A stretch of DNA of 28,526 bases from CAZTDD01 sp964612675 (GTDB lineage Bacteria > Hinthialibacterota > Hinthialibacteria > Hinthialibacterales > JAKPRU01): contig CAZTDD010000092.1 in the NCBI GenBank assembly GCA_964612675.1, positions 1-28,526 on the forward strand, given 5' to 3'. Made by a program: the position numbers and the translations under genes. Within the stretch, counting starts at the first letter, position 1. Each line of letters begins with the position of its first letter. Below the pieces are notes generated by a model. The model searched no databases, was not told the DNA's origin, and was given only the letters and a program-made list of their open reading frames with translations. Below are positions 14,152 through 22,216 of the stretch, piece by piece.

Positions 14152-17097
14152 ATGAGCAGAATCAGGTCGTGGATACTTGTTTTTGGCACATTGGCCACAG
14201 TTGCTGGTGTCCCACCGACTACTCTCACAGCACAAACGCCGGAAGAGAGTTATCGCGTGACGCTGTTAAGAGCTACCCTCCCCGGCCACGATCTCGAAAT
14301 CGCCGACCAAATTTCCTCTGCATTGACCGATGCCGGTTTCGATGTATCGCTCATCGATGGAGATGATCTTTGCAGCGTCTCGGTCGTCAATACAGACACG
14401 TGCGATCTGTTGGTACTTCCTTCCGCTCATGCGCTGCCTGTGGATAGCCTCGATCCACTTACTGCGTACATCCAAGAGGGCGGCGACATTCTCGCTTTGC
14501 GCGCACCGGCGTACCAAACACCGCTTGGCAAAGTAGGTCCGAAGTGGCTTTCCAGACAGGACTGGCGGGAGATGCTCCGTGCACAACAGACGGAGCACCT
14601 CCTTTTTAATTTTGAGAACGAAGACTTGACAGCGTGGGAACGGCACACGAACGAGCCGGAGTCTCCTTTCACTGCGGAGCTCGACCCAGGCCACGACGGA
14701 AAAGCCCTGCATATTCATATTGGCCGGATGTCAGGCTGGGATGGCCTGGCGTCTCCGTTTCTCGAAAATCCTTTTCCCGATGGCCACGAATTAACCTGTT
14801 TTTACGCAAAAGGTGCCGGTGAAACGGACACTCTGAGTCTTGAGGCGGTCGAAAAGGATGGATCTCGTTGGATCGCTGTTTTTCCTGTAACCGACACGTG
14901 GCAGCGCATTGTATTGACGCCCGAGGATTTTGATTTCTGGCAATCGGTACCCAACAGAGGACATCCCGGCGACCGGTTCAATCCGCAGAATGCCCAGCGT
15001 CTTAAATTCGGTGTTGCCTGGACACATACAGGTCAACGCGGCGGCGAATATGAATTCTATATTGATGAACTTGGCACAGCGTCGAATCCTCACGGTGAAT
15101 TCCCTGCTCTATTGCGGAGAATCAAGCCCATCGAGGGCTTATGTCCGGAGTACAAATTCTACACAATACACGATATCGCCGATTTGAAAACGAGGGGAAC
15201 AATAGAATCGCTGCCGATGCCCGTGCCAGCGGATATCCTCGCTCATCATCCCCGGCCGACCGGTAAAGGGTTTAATAAAGGCCGCGACTCCCGATGGATC
15301 CCCCTTATCGACGCCCTCGCCCCCGATCAAGAATGGCGTGGTGCACCTTCTGTATGTGTCGCTGATTTTAACGGTAGCCTGCGCACAACCTTCTCCGTGC
15401 AGAATCCGACCTGGTATCGAGATCAAATTGTGCGTGAGTTTATTGTCGGCACAGTCCGCCGAATGGCGAAGGGTATCTTCTTTCAGGAGGCCGGATCGGA
15501 GTTCTTCACGTATCGCGAAAATACACCCGTCATTCTCGGAGCACAAATTGCCAATTATTCCAAGACCGACTCCACAAATCTGACGGTGGAATTTACACTC
15601 CGAGGCGATGGTACCGGCTCGACTATTCGAATCTCGCGACCGGTTGCTGTTTCAGCCGGTGAGGTAGAGTGTATTTCTCAACCAATTACGCTTCCGGATG
15701 AGGCAAACGAATTTGAGCTGACAATTCAGATTCTTGAAGACCGCCGCGTGTTGGACACGATTGACCAGTCCCTCTCGGTGTTCCGTCCAAAACCGGAATC
15801 GGAACGAGTATTTATCACAGCGCATGACGGCGATTTCTATCTCGGCAAGAACAAGTGGTACGTTCACGGCGTCAATTACATGCCCTCGACAGGAATTGCT
15901 ATCGACAACGGTTCCGATTTCGAATACTGGATCGGCAAGCGGCCCTATGATCCCGAGTTTATTCAACGCGATCTCGAACGATGCCGAAACATGGGCCTCA
16001 ATAGTGTTTCAATCTTTCTCTACCATCGTTCGGTCGATTCCTATAATCTACTCGATATTCTGCGAAGATGTGAGAATTTAGGTTTAAGGGTGAATCTTTC
16101 AATTCGTCCGGGCACACCGATGCACTATGATTGGGATGCCTGGAAAGAAATCATCCTTAAACACCGTCTGTGGGAAATTGACACAATTTACGCATACGAT
16201 ATCGCCTGGGAGCCGTTTTTCGGAACCGTTGAGCAACGAAGACAATACGATTCGCAGTGGCGTGAATGGATAATCAACAAGTACGGTTCTATTTCCAAGG
16301 CGGAACGACAGTGGTCTTATTCGGGTCCGCGATTCGACGGTGCAGTTTCGACGCCTACTCACGAGCATCTCGGTGAGGACGGGCCTCATCGAACAATGGT
16401 CGCTGACTACCGACAATTCGTGGATGAGTTGATTCACAAGAAATACGCAGCCGCCGCCCAGAAAATCAGAAAAATCGATTCAAATCACCTCATCAGCTTC
16501 CGCATGACCGTTACGGGCGATCCCACGTTCGACGGCTCACGGAAGATGCCCTATGACTTCAAAGGTGTCGCGAAATGTATGGATTTTCTCTCACCGGAAG
16601 GGTACGGACGAATTGGCGACTGGGAACGTGTGAAACCCGGCATGTTCACCGTCACCTACGCGCGTTACTGCGCACCCGATAAACCCGTCCTGTGGGCGGA
16701 AGCGGGCGTAAGTACATGGAATCGGCAGACTCGGGAAACCGATCCCGATCTGCTTGAATTTCAGGGGAATTATTTCGCCGATTTCTACAAAATGGTGATC
16801 GAGTCCTATTCCAATGGAATTGTCTGGTGGTGGTATCCGGGCGGTTTTCGAACAAATGAGAATTCCGATTTCGGCATTATCAACCCGGACGGTACGGATA
16901 GACCCGCAACAAAAACCATCCGGCGTTTCGCCGACGAGGTTCTGGCCGAGCGAACCATCCCCGAACCGGACTATTTCATTGAGGTCGATCGAGACGCCGA
17001 TGCGCGCGGATTATTCGGTATGTACAAACGTGTGGAAGACGAATATTGGAACGCGGTAGAGTCCGGGAAAACAGTCGGCTTACAAGAAAAACTCTAG
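14152..17097 (+). CDS. Large exported multidomain glycoside hydrolase (clan A-like)
   Basis: 981 residues from the ATG at 14152. The ATG at 14131 is also in frame, but the signal peptide (MSRIRSWILVFGTLATVAG... ending TAQT) fits the later start. In order I see: residues about 33-125, a Rossmann-like domain resembling GATase1-type modules (LLVLPSAHALP, YIQEGGDILAL); about 150-310, a carbohydrate-binding jelly-roll (FNFENEDLTAW ... FYIDELG); about 450-545, an Ig-like sandwich; and about 550-920, a (beta/alpha)8 barrel. In the barrel, FYLGKNKWYVHGVNYMP opens the fold, E687 in IAWEPF is the likely acid/base and E850 in VLWAEAGVST the likely nucleophile. The spacing fits clan GH-A (GH2/5/42-like), with the sugar unassigned. 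It is divergent from the S41 peptidase gene, with 105 bases between them, and convergent with the pseudopilin gene. Confidence 0.85.
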   Translation: MSRIRSWILVFGTLATVAGVPPTTLTAQTPEESYRVTLLRATLPGHDLEIADQISSALTDAGFDVSLIDGDDLCSVSVVNTDTCDLLVLPSAHALPVDSLDPLTAYIQEGGDILALRAPAYQTPLGKVGPKWLSRQDWREMLRAQQTEHLLFNFENEDLTAWERHTNEPESPFTAELDPGHDGKALHIHIGRMSGWDGLASPFLENPFPDGHELTCFYAKGAGETDTLSLEAVEKDGSRWIAVFPVTDTWQRIVLTPEDFDFWQSVPNRGHPGDRFNPQNAQRLKFGVAWTHTGQRGGEYEFYIDELGTASNPHGEFPALLRRIKPIEGLCPEYKFYTIHDIADLKTRGTIESLPMPVPADILAHHPRPTGKGFNKGRDSRWIPLIDALAPDQEWRGAPSVCVADFNGSLRTTFSVQNPTWYRDQIVREFIVGTVRRMAKGIFFQEAGSEFFTYRENTPVILGAQIANYSKTDSTNLTVEFTLRGDGTGSTIRISRPVAVSAGEVECISQPITLPDEANEFELTIQILEDRRVLDTIDQSLSVFRPKPESERVFITAHDGDFYLGKNKWYVHGVNYMPSTGIAIDNGSDFEYWIGKRPYDPEFIQRDLERCRNMGLNSVSIFLYHRSVDSYNLLDILRRCENLGLRVNLSIRPGTPMHYDWDAWKEIILKHRLWEIDTIYAYDIAWEPFFGTVEQRRQYDSQWREWIINKYGSISKAERQWSYSGPRFDGAVSTPTHEHLGEDGPHRTMVADYRQFVDELIHKKYAAAAQKIRKIDSNHLISFRMTVTGDPTFDGSRKMPYDFKGVAKCMDFLSPEGYGRIGDWERVKPGMFTVTYARYCAPDKPVLWAEAGVSTWNRQTRETDPDLLEFQGNYFADFYKMVIESYSNGIVWWWYPGGFRTNENSDFGIINPDGTDRPATKTIRRFADEVLAERTIPEPDYFIEVDRDADARGLFGMYKRVEDEYWNAVESGKTVGLQEKL

Positions 17098-17117
17098 AAT
17101 ACCCAACCAAGGTGCCC

Positions 17118-17702
17118 TCACGGTCCAAAGCGGTAAATGTCTCCATCGCTATGCAGCCCGTTCGACATATCGTACAAGAGATAGACGAAAGACCGGGCGC
17201 TATTGGAGATCATTGTATTCACGTCCTCCTCTTGATCGGGACCCGGGCTTTTCGTCGACCATTGGTGCGTATCGTTCAAAAAGAACCGAGCGGCGGAGGC
17301 TTCTCCACAGCTTCCCCACGCCCTTGTTCTGCGGTCCATGTACCAATAGAGCCCGTAATTGTGTACCCCGGGCAATTCTTGACCAATCGCATCTCCAGGA
17401 TGGAAGGGATCGCGTGCGAGGCTCGGAATATATGCAACAGGGGTTGTGAGAACCAGAAGCGCCCATCCTTCGCTGTGCCGCTCGGGTGGAGCAGCGCCGC
17501 AGTTACTGACCGGTGGGTAGAAATTATGGTCGAGACGGTAAGATTCCAGCGCAACGCTGAGCGCCTGCATATCGCCTTCGACACGGGCGATTTGCGCGCG
17601 AAGCCGTGCGTTCATGAAATTCGGCACGGCGATCGCGGCGAGAATCCCAATAATCGCAACGACAATCAGAAGCTCGATCAGGGTGAATCCTTTTGACTTC
17701 AT
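17118..17702 (-). CDS. Type II secretion/type IV pilus-like pseudopilin (orphan)
   Basis: 194 residues. It begins MKSKGFTLIELLIVVAIIG, a canonical prepilin leader with cleavage after G5, methylated F6 and E10 (the Glu5 position). A long N-terminal helix then leads into a small globular domain (HNFYPPVSNCG). The C-terminal segment has SPGPDQEEDVN and NGLHSDGDIYRFG, a pattern shared with the pilin at 19767. No ATPase, prepilin peptidase or secretin gene is near, so it depends on machinery elsewhere. Its gene ends 20 bases from the converging glycosidase. An 18-base tandem duplication lies just upstream. Confidence 0.9.
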   Translation of the reverse strand: MKSKGFTLIELLIVVAIIGILAAIAVPNFMNARLRAQIARVEGDMQALSVALESYRLDHNFYPPVSNCGAAPPERHSEGWALLVLTTPVAYIPSLARDPFHPGDAIGQELPGVHNYGLYWYMDRRTRAWGSCGEASAARFFLNDTHQWSTKSPGPDQEEDVNTMISNSARSFVYLLYDMSNGLHSDGDIYRFGP

Positions 17703-17715
17703 GAAAACGCTCCAC

Positions 17716-17751
17716 TCTTGATCCTATGGCGAATCTTGATCTTATGGCGAA
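17716..17751. repeat. 18-base tandem duplication upstream of the pseudopilin gene
   Basis: TCTTGATCCTATGGCGAA (17716-17733) is directly followed by TCTTGATCTTATGGCGAA (17734-17751), one mismatch. It starts 14 bases before the ATG of the minus-strand pseudopilin, in its leader or promoter. Confidence 0.8.
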
Positions 17752-17781
17752 AAGGCAAAAGGTCGCTAACACACCTCTTCT

Positions 17782-17814
17782 CCCTCTCCCGGTGGGAGAG
17801 GGCTGGGGTGAGGG
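17782..17814. repeat. GGGAGAGGG-type interspersed repeat, copy 1
   Basis: CCCTCTCCC (17782-17790) pairs with GGGAGAGGG (17794-17802), followed by CTGGGGTGAGGG. The same design recurs at 28488-28521. It abuts the sulfatase stop codon (17817-17819), so it lies at the 3' end of that transcript and could serve as a terminator or RNA stabiliser. Confidence 0.8.
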
Positions 17815-17816
17815 TA

Positions 17817-19214
17817 CTACTCTTTCCTGCGTTCCGGCGGCTGCCAGGGGACATCTTCGTACCGTTCCTGATGCGCCAACAAAGCTTTCCGCAATTCCTT
17901 GAATTTCGATTTCTCTACCGAAGACAAATCCTTTGTCTCTTTTGGGTCCTTCTCAAGATTATAGAGTTCCAACGGTCCCTCCGGTTTTGCGCGAAGCAAC
18001 TTCCAGTCTCCCCGCCGAATAGCCTCAATTGTTTTTCCCTCGAAGAAAGAACCGCCTTCCCTCCGTATGAAAAACAGGTCTCGTTTCCATTCCCGTTGCT
18101 GCTTACCACACAATGTCGGCAAAAAACTCCGTCCATCGATATCGTGCTCAAGTTGAACCCCCGCCGCATCGAGCATCGTCGGCATGAGGTCCATCGTCAG
18201 TGCGACCCGATCCGATTGTGTCCCCGCATCGATTCTGCCGGGCCATTTGGCTGCGGTCGGAACACGGATTCCACCTTCGTACAGCGTTCCCTTCCCGTCA
18301 CGAAGAGGACCATTATCGGCACCGACTCTGAGAAGCCCTCCATTATCGCTGCTGAATATTACGAGCGTATTGGAGTCCAATCCGGTTTCCTGCAACGTGT
18401 TCAAGACTTGCCCAATACCGTGATCCATGTGTTCGATCAGCGCCGCCAGTTTCGCGCGTTCGGGGTCGATTGCCTGTTCTCTCTGTGTAACTCGATCCAC
18501 CCACTCGTCCGGCGGTTGAATCGGCGTATGCGGTGCGTTGTAAGCCAAATACAAAAAGAACGGTTTGTCGGCGTTTTGCTCTCGCAAATAATCGCTCGCC
18601 CATTCGGAAAACAAATCGGTCGCGTGGCCTTCGGGGTCGATCTCTTTTTCATTCAGTCGCATGTAATTGATCCCATGTCGGCGATGGTTGTAGTAATCAT
18701 CCATCATGTCGCCGAGAAAACCATGAAAGAAATCGAAACCTCGTTCATTGGGTGTGTTGGGCGATGTCAGTCCAAGGTGCCATTTGCCAACGATTGCCGT
18801 CGCATATCCCGCTTGCCCGAGCAAAGCCGGCAGAAGCGGGTAATCGGTTGACAAGTATCCCCAGGAATTCTCCGGATGCGTACGGATTACACCGGGCACA
18901 CCGACACGCTCGGGGTAACACCCCGTGAGCAGCGACGCACGGGTCGGCGAACAGACCGGACAGTTGGCATAGAAAGAATCGAAACGCATACCCCCGGTAA
19001 CGATACTATCGATATGGGGTGTCTGCAGGTCTTTCGCACCGTAGCTGCTCAGGTCGCCATAACCGAGATCGTCCACCAGAATCATCAAGATATTCGGACG
19101 TTTCTCTGAGACAGCCGTGTTTTGTTTATCGCCTGCGGTCCCACAAGCGGATATCATGCTCGCGGTTAAGATCCCGCTCGACATTTTCATGAATTCTCTC
19201 CTCGTTGTCTGCAT
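17817..19214 (-). CDS. Exported type I (formylglycine) sulfatase
   Basis: 465 residues. The leader MQTTRREFMKM has a twin-arginine motif and a lipobox ISAC (C24). The start at 19214 is kept because a later ATG in the leader would lose the RR. Metal-binding D48-D49 lie in ILVDDLGYGD. The sulfatase signature C88-S-P-T-R92 (ending GCYPER) supplies the cysteine converted to formylglycine; family knowledge is that this requires a maturase (FGE or anSME), and none lies in the window. Further marks are GKWHLG, FSSDNGG and LYEGGIRVP. It should remove sulfate esters from a glycan or small molecule. Upstream on the same strand and 15 bases away is a broken FAD-oxidoreductase gene. Confidence 0.93.
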   Translation of the reverse strand: MQTTRREFMKMSSGILTASMISACGTAGDKQNTAVSEKRPNILMILVDDLGYGDLSSYGAKDLQTPHIDSIVTGGMRFDSFYANCPVCSPTRASLLTGCYPERVGVPGVIRTHPENSWGYLSTDYPLLPALLGQAGYATAIVGKWHLGLTSPNTPNERGFDFFHGFLGDMMDDYYNHRRHGINYMRLNEKEIDPEGHATDLFSEWASDYLREQNADKPFFLYLAYNAPHTPIQPPDEWVDRVTQREQAIDPERAKLAALIEHMDHGIGQVLNTLQETGLDSNTLVIFSSDNGGLLRVGADNGPLRDGKGTLYEGGIRVPTAAKWPGRIDAGTQSDRVALTMDLMPTMLDAAGVQLEHDIDGRSFLPTLCGKQQREWKRDLFFIRREGGSFFEGKTIEAIRRGDWKLLRAKPEGPLELYNLEKDPKETKDLSSVEKSKFKELRKALLAHQERYEDVPWQPPERRKE

Positions 19215-19229
19215 CGTTACAAATCCTCT

Positions 19230-19481
19230 CTAACAATTCGGCAGAAATGCGCCCATTTGCTTAAGTTTATTCTGAAGACCATTTACAGAAATCCCGGAGG
19301 GGCCGCCACCCGCTACAAAGACGTCAACGTCATGACGGATGGGAATACGCCGTTGTATCGTAATTGTCGCCGAGTCGGTGTGCTCTACCTGCCCATCATC
19401 GGCAGCCCCCTGAGAGGCAAGAGAACCAACACCCGCCGTGAAGGCCGTTTTTCTCAGAAACTGTCTTCTGTCCAAGGTCAT
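19230..19481 (-). pseudogene. Remnant of an exported FAD-dependent oxidoreductase with an apparent internal deletion
   Basis: 83 residues. The N-terminus has a Tat-type leader (MTLDRRQFLRKTAF) and a mature start leading to DVDVFVAGGGPSGI, the FAD-binding Rossmann loop of FAD_oxidored-type enzymes. Immediately after this loop the sequence jumps to SVNGLQNKLKQMGAFLPNC and stops. That end resembles the C-terminal tail (LQ..L...GA.L) of the same family rather than the rest of the Rossmann domain. Full-length relatives are several hundred residues, so an in-frame deletion of the middle is the best explanation. It precedes the sulfatase by 15 bases, so the pair was probably an operon. A truncated, still translated small protein is a less likely alternative. 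Confidence 0.7.
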
Positions 19482-19496
19482 CGTGTCTTCAGCCCT

Positions 19497-19541
19497 TCTA
19501 GTCTCTCGTGCTCTGGTCTCTCGTGCTCTAGTCTCTCGTGC
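19497..19541. repeat. Three tandem 15-base repeats
   Basis: TCTAGTCTCTCGTGC, TCTGGTCTCTCGTGC and TCTAGTCTCTCGTGC run back to back (19497-19511, 19512-19526, 19527-19541). They lie just upstream of the FAD-oxidoreductase remnant on the minus strand, in the region between it and the plus-strand pilin (19482-19766), where I see no gene. Confidence 0.85.
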
Positions 19542-19766
19542 GTTACCCCGCGACCATTGGTCTACTGGGCAAGGCTATCACGAATTGGAACCCTCAACAA
19601 ATCCCATTCAGAAGGCTAATCCGTGATTCCGAACTCTGCAAAGTGCTACTCGCATTTGCAACAATCCTGTTGGACAGCCCCCAAACGCACGTGCTAATAT
19701 GGGTTGTGGGCGTAGTTTCCGTCCAGCCGAGCAAATAGAAAAACAGCAGACCCGGAGGACAGAACC

Positions 19767-20384
19767 ATGCGTAAGCCCGAACGTTGGAAAGGATTCACGT
19801 TAATCGAGCTTCTTATCGTAGTGGCAATCATCGGCATTCTCGCGGCGATCGCCGTGCCGAACTTCTTGAACGCGCAGACCCGCGCCAAGATCGCCCGCGT
19901 TGTCAGCGATCTGAAAGCGATCACCCAGGCCATGGAGATGTACCGTATAGACTACAACTCCTATATCAACGAGAGCGAACACTATGCAAACCTGATGGAA
20001 GAACCGACCGCCGAAGCCGGATTGAACTGGCTTACCAAGTTTGAATACATCGGCGCCATCCCCACCGACCCGTTCGAGAACAAATATGATCCTTCGAGTG
20101 GGGGCGATACGGATGTCTATGAGGTGGCCGTCGCTCCCGCCCAACCGGAACCCATCAAGAAAATGTACGACATTAATTCCCGCGGTCCCGATCAAGACGA
20201 GGACATGGGCTCCCGTTCAGACCTTCAGTTCGGGGCGAGCGTTCGAACCTATGCAGCGTCGAACGGCCTGATCAGCGACGGTGACATCTATCTGTTTGGA
20301 GGAGATGCGAGTGTTATGCAGGGACCGCTGATCATTGACGGGAAGGTATATCAAAACACCTTGCCCCCAACAACGATACCGTAA
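19767..20384 (+). CDS. Type II secretion/type IV pilus-like pseudopilin (orphan, second copy)
   Basis: 205 residues. MRKPERWKGFTLIELLIVVAIIG is a prepilin leader with cleavage after G9. The segment around residue 30 (AVPNFLNAQTRAKIARV) closely matches the pilin at 17118. The globular domain has IPTDPF, a common element in GspG-like pilins, then RGPDQDEDMG and NGLISDGDIYLFG. The ribosome-binding site CGGAGGA precedes the ATG. It is divergent from the sulfatase-remnant pair. It extends about 20 residues past the shared C-terminal motif. As with the other pilin, no secretion machinery is adjacent. Confidence 0.9.
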   Translation: MRKPERWKGFTLIELLIVVAIIGILAAIAVPNFLNAQTRAKIARVVSDLKAITQAMEMYRIDYNSYINESEHYANLMEEPTAEAGLNWLTKFEYIGAIPTDPFENKYDPSSGGDTDVYEVAVAPAQPEPIKKMYDINSRGPDQDEDMGSRSDLQFGASVRTYAASNGLISDGDIYLFGGDASVMQGPLIIDGKVYQNTLPPTTIP

Positions 20385-20484
20385 GGTTCGCAAAAGAACC
20401 GTTCCATTCTCATCAGTCGACGGTCTCTCGGCAATCCCGTCGGTCTGCGGTACCATTCTCTGTGAAAAGCACACCGGGAGACCA

Positions 20485-20533
20485 AACCTCGCGCGGGCGA
20501 ACCTCGGGAGGGCGAACCTCCTGGTGAGCCGAG
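20485..20533. repeat. GC-rich repeat-like element with GCGAACCTC units
   Basis: The stretch carries two copies of GGGCGAACCTC and a perfect 5-base stem GGAGG-GCGAA-CCTCC (20507-20521). On the plus strand it is followed by GAGTTTTCTTTCTTC, so it may also terminate the pilin transcript. The remaining 20385-20615 sequence shows no gene. Confidence 0.5.
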
Positions 20534-20604
20534 TTTTCTTTCTTCAACAGCCACGGTTCGGCGAGAACTTCGCCCAGCCTTGATCGAGAAGCATTCACAC
20601 TTTC

Positions 20605-20611
20605 AGGAGGT
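20605..20611 (+). promoter_or_regulatory. Ribosome-binding site fixing the start at 20616
   Basis: AGGAGGT lies 4 bases upstream of the ATG at 20616 and is the strongest such site around. It excludes the in-frame ATG at 20580, which would add 12 residues before the twin-arginine leader. Confidence 0.7.
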
Positions 20612-20615
20612 AGAG

Positions 20616-21866
20616 ATGCAACCCAGCCAGCCAAACAGACGAACCTTTCTAACAAAATCGGTCACAGGAGCGGCAGCCATCGCCGCCGGAATATCCAGCG
20701 TAGATCCTCAGCGCGTGCTGGGAGCCAACGAACGTATCAACATCGGAGTAATCGGCTGCGGAGGCCGCGGAACTCATCTATCCAAAATTATCCATACGCT
20801 TGCGGAGGAATGTAACGTTGAAATTGTGAGCGTATGTGACGTGTGGAAACGCCAATTAGAAAGCATTTCGTCTTTGGTTGAGCAACGACAGGGAACCAAA
20901 CCAGCGACATGTCAACGATACGGTGATGTTTTGAATAACAAGGATGTCGACGCGGTCATCATCGCCACACCTGACTTCGCGCATTCACGCATCCTCACGG
21001 AAGCGGCGTACGCAGGAAAACACGCGTATTGCGAAAAACCAATGTCGAACAATCTGCGGGACGCGAACGCCGCTGCAGATGCCGTCGATGCAAGCGGTAT
21101 CATCTGCCAGGTCGGCGTCCAACGACGGAGCCACAACCCCCACTACGAGGCAATGGACGTTCTCCGTTCCGGTGTTTTGGGAGTAATCATCGAGGTCGAA
21201 TCCTGTTACAACCGATGCACGCCCAGCTGGGCACGTGACGCGTCAGGCATAAGAGAAGAAGACGTCGATTGGGAGCAGTATCTGATGTATCTCCCCAAAC
21301 GAAGGTTCGACGCTCACCGTTATCGCTCGTGGCATCTGTATCGCGACTACACGATCGGCCTGGCGGGGCTACTGGGAGTCCACGTCTACGATGTCGGTCC
21401 GTGGTTCATGGACGATCCGATTCCCGAAACCGCAATGGGAATGGGAGGGACATTGGTCTGGAAAGAAGGCCGTGAACATTACGACACATTGGAAAGTTCG
21501 TTCATGTTTCCCAGAGGGTTTATGCTTCGTTTCGTCTCACGTCTGGGCAATGCCGCGGGCGGAGCCGAAGCGCAGATTCGCGGTACAAAAGGGACATTCG
21601 ACTCGGGAACCCTCACGTTCAGCGGCGAAGGCGGAGGAAAAGAGGCAATCAAGGAGCCGATCAAAATCGACCAGGAAGGTGTCCCCGCCTGGTCGGATGC
21701 CAGACCTCATGTGAAGAACTGGTTGGAGTGTATTCGAAGCGGGAAGAAACCGAACGCGGACGTTCACGCGGGATACAGCCACTCAGTGATTTCTATTATG
21801 GCACATCTCGCCGCAGATCAAGGTACACAGGTTCATTTCGATCGTGAGAGGCGGAGGATTGTATAG
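20616..21866 (+). CDS. Tat-exported Gfo/Idh/MocA oxidoreductase with intact EKP motif
   Basis: 416 residues. The leader has NRRTFLTKS (residues 7-15), then an alanine-rich segment. The NAD(P)-binding loop is GVIGCGGRG (residues 44-52). E140-K141-P142 (HAYCEKPMS) carries the usual catalytic or cofactor lysine. The C-terminal domain has GLAGLLGVHVYDVGPW, with the conserved histidine region. It likely oxidises or reduces a sugar, inositol or related polyol in the periplasm with cofactor loaded before export. Length and layout are standard for exported family members. It stands alone between the pilin and the minus-strand DUF2283 gene. The substrate cannot be read from sequence. Confidence 0.9.
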   Translation: MQPSQPNRRTFLTKSVTGAAAIAAGISSVDPQRVLGANERINIGVIGCGGRGTHLSKIIHTLAEECNVEIVSVCDVWKRQLESISSLVEQRQGTKPATCQRYGDVLNNKDVDAVIIATPDFAHSRILTEAAYAGKHAYCEKPMSNNLRDANAAADAVDASGIICQVGVQRRSHNPHYEAMDVLRSGVLGVIIEVESCYNRCTPSWARDASGIREEDVDWEQYLMYLPKRRFDAHRYRSWHLYRDYTIGLAGLLGVHVYDVGPWFMDDPIPETAMGMGGTLVWKEGREHYDTLESSFMFPRGFMLRFVSRLGNAAGGAEAQIRGTKGTFDSGTLTFSGEGGGKEAIKEPIKIDQEGVPAWSDARPHVKNWLECIRSGKKPNADVHAGYSHSVISIMAHLAADQGTQVHFDRERRRIV

Positions 21867-21894
21867 GGAAGTAAAGCCTAAAATGCAATTGCTT

Positions 21895-22167
21895 CTACTT
21901 GATTCCCTTGTCAGTCGTTTGTCCGTCAACCGTTTCCGCAAGCCTTTTGCCGGCGTTCATTATGGTGAGACCGATGACTTCACCTTGCTCATAACGGATG
22001 ATAACGTCATCATCGGTCAATTCGCTGTCATCAGCATGGCTCGGCTTTTTGAAATTCACATATAACACGTCCGCTTCAGCATCGTATGAAGACCAGAGAT
22101 AACGTTTCGGCGAATGTCTCAAAGCAGGTATCAGGTGTATATATTCATCCACACTTATAGCGGCCAT
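21895..22167 (-). CDS. DUF2283 family small protein
   Basis: 90 residues. Residues 28-76 fit DUF2283: YDAEADVLYVNF, then ADDSELTDDDVIIRYEQGEVIGLTIMNAGKR. The ribosome-binding site AAAGGAG lies 6 bases before the ATG at 22167. Such proteins are small, cytoplasmic and of unknown function. They are often found beside DUF4258-type partners, sometimes proposed as toxin-antitoxin-like pairs, but none is visible here. It lies between the oxidoreductase at 20616 and the rhamnosidase, whose stop is at 22217 on the same strand, so it could be a downstream member of that transcript. Confidence 0.85.
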   Translation of the reverse strand: MAAISVDEYIHLIPALRHSPKRYLWSSYDAEADVLYVNFKKPSHADDSELTDDDVIIRYEQGEVIGLTIMNAGKRLAETVDGQTTDKGIK

Positions 22168-22216
22168 AATTGTCTCCTTTCAGAACCTACAAAGGTGCAA
22201 AGTCTCCTAAAAAGCC

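Noticed and set aside
17718..18851. Plus-strand frame of 377 residues opposite the sulfatase
   Set aside because: Antisense to an intact sulfatase with CSPTR; the frame starts in a repeat-bearing intergenic stretch and has no recognisable domain.
19497..19541. CRISPR-like array
   Set aside because: The repeats are contiguous 15-base units with no spacers and no cas gene.
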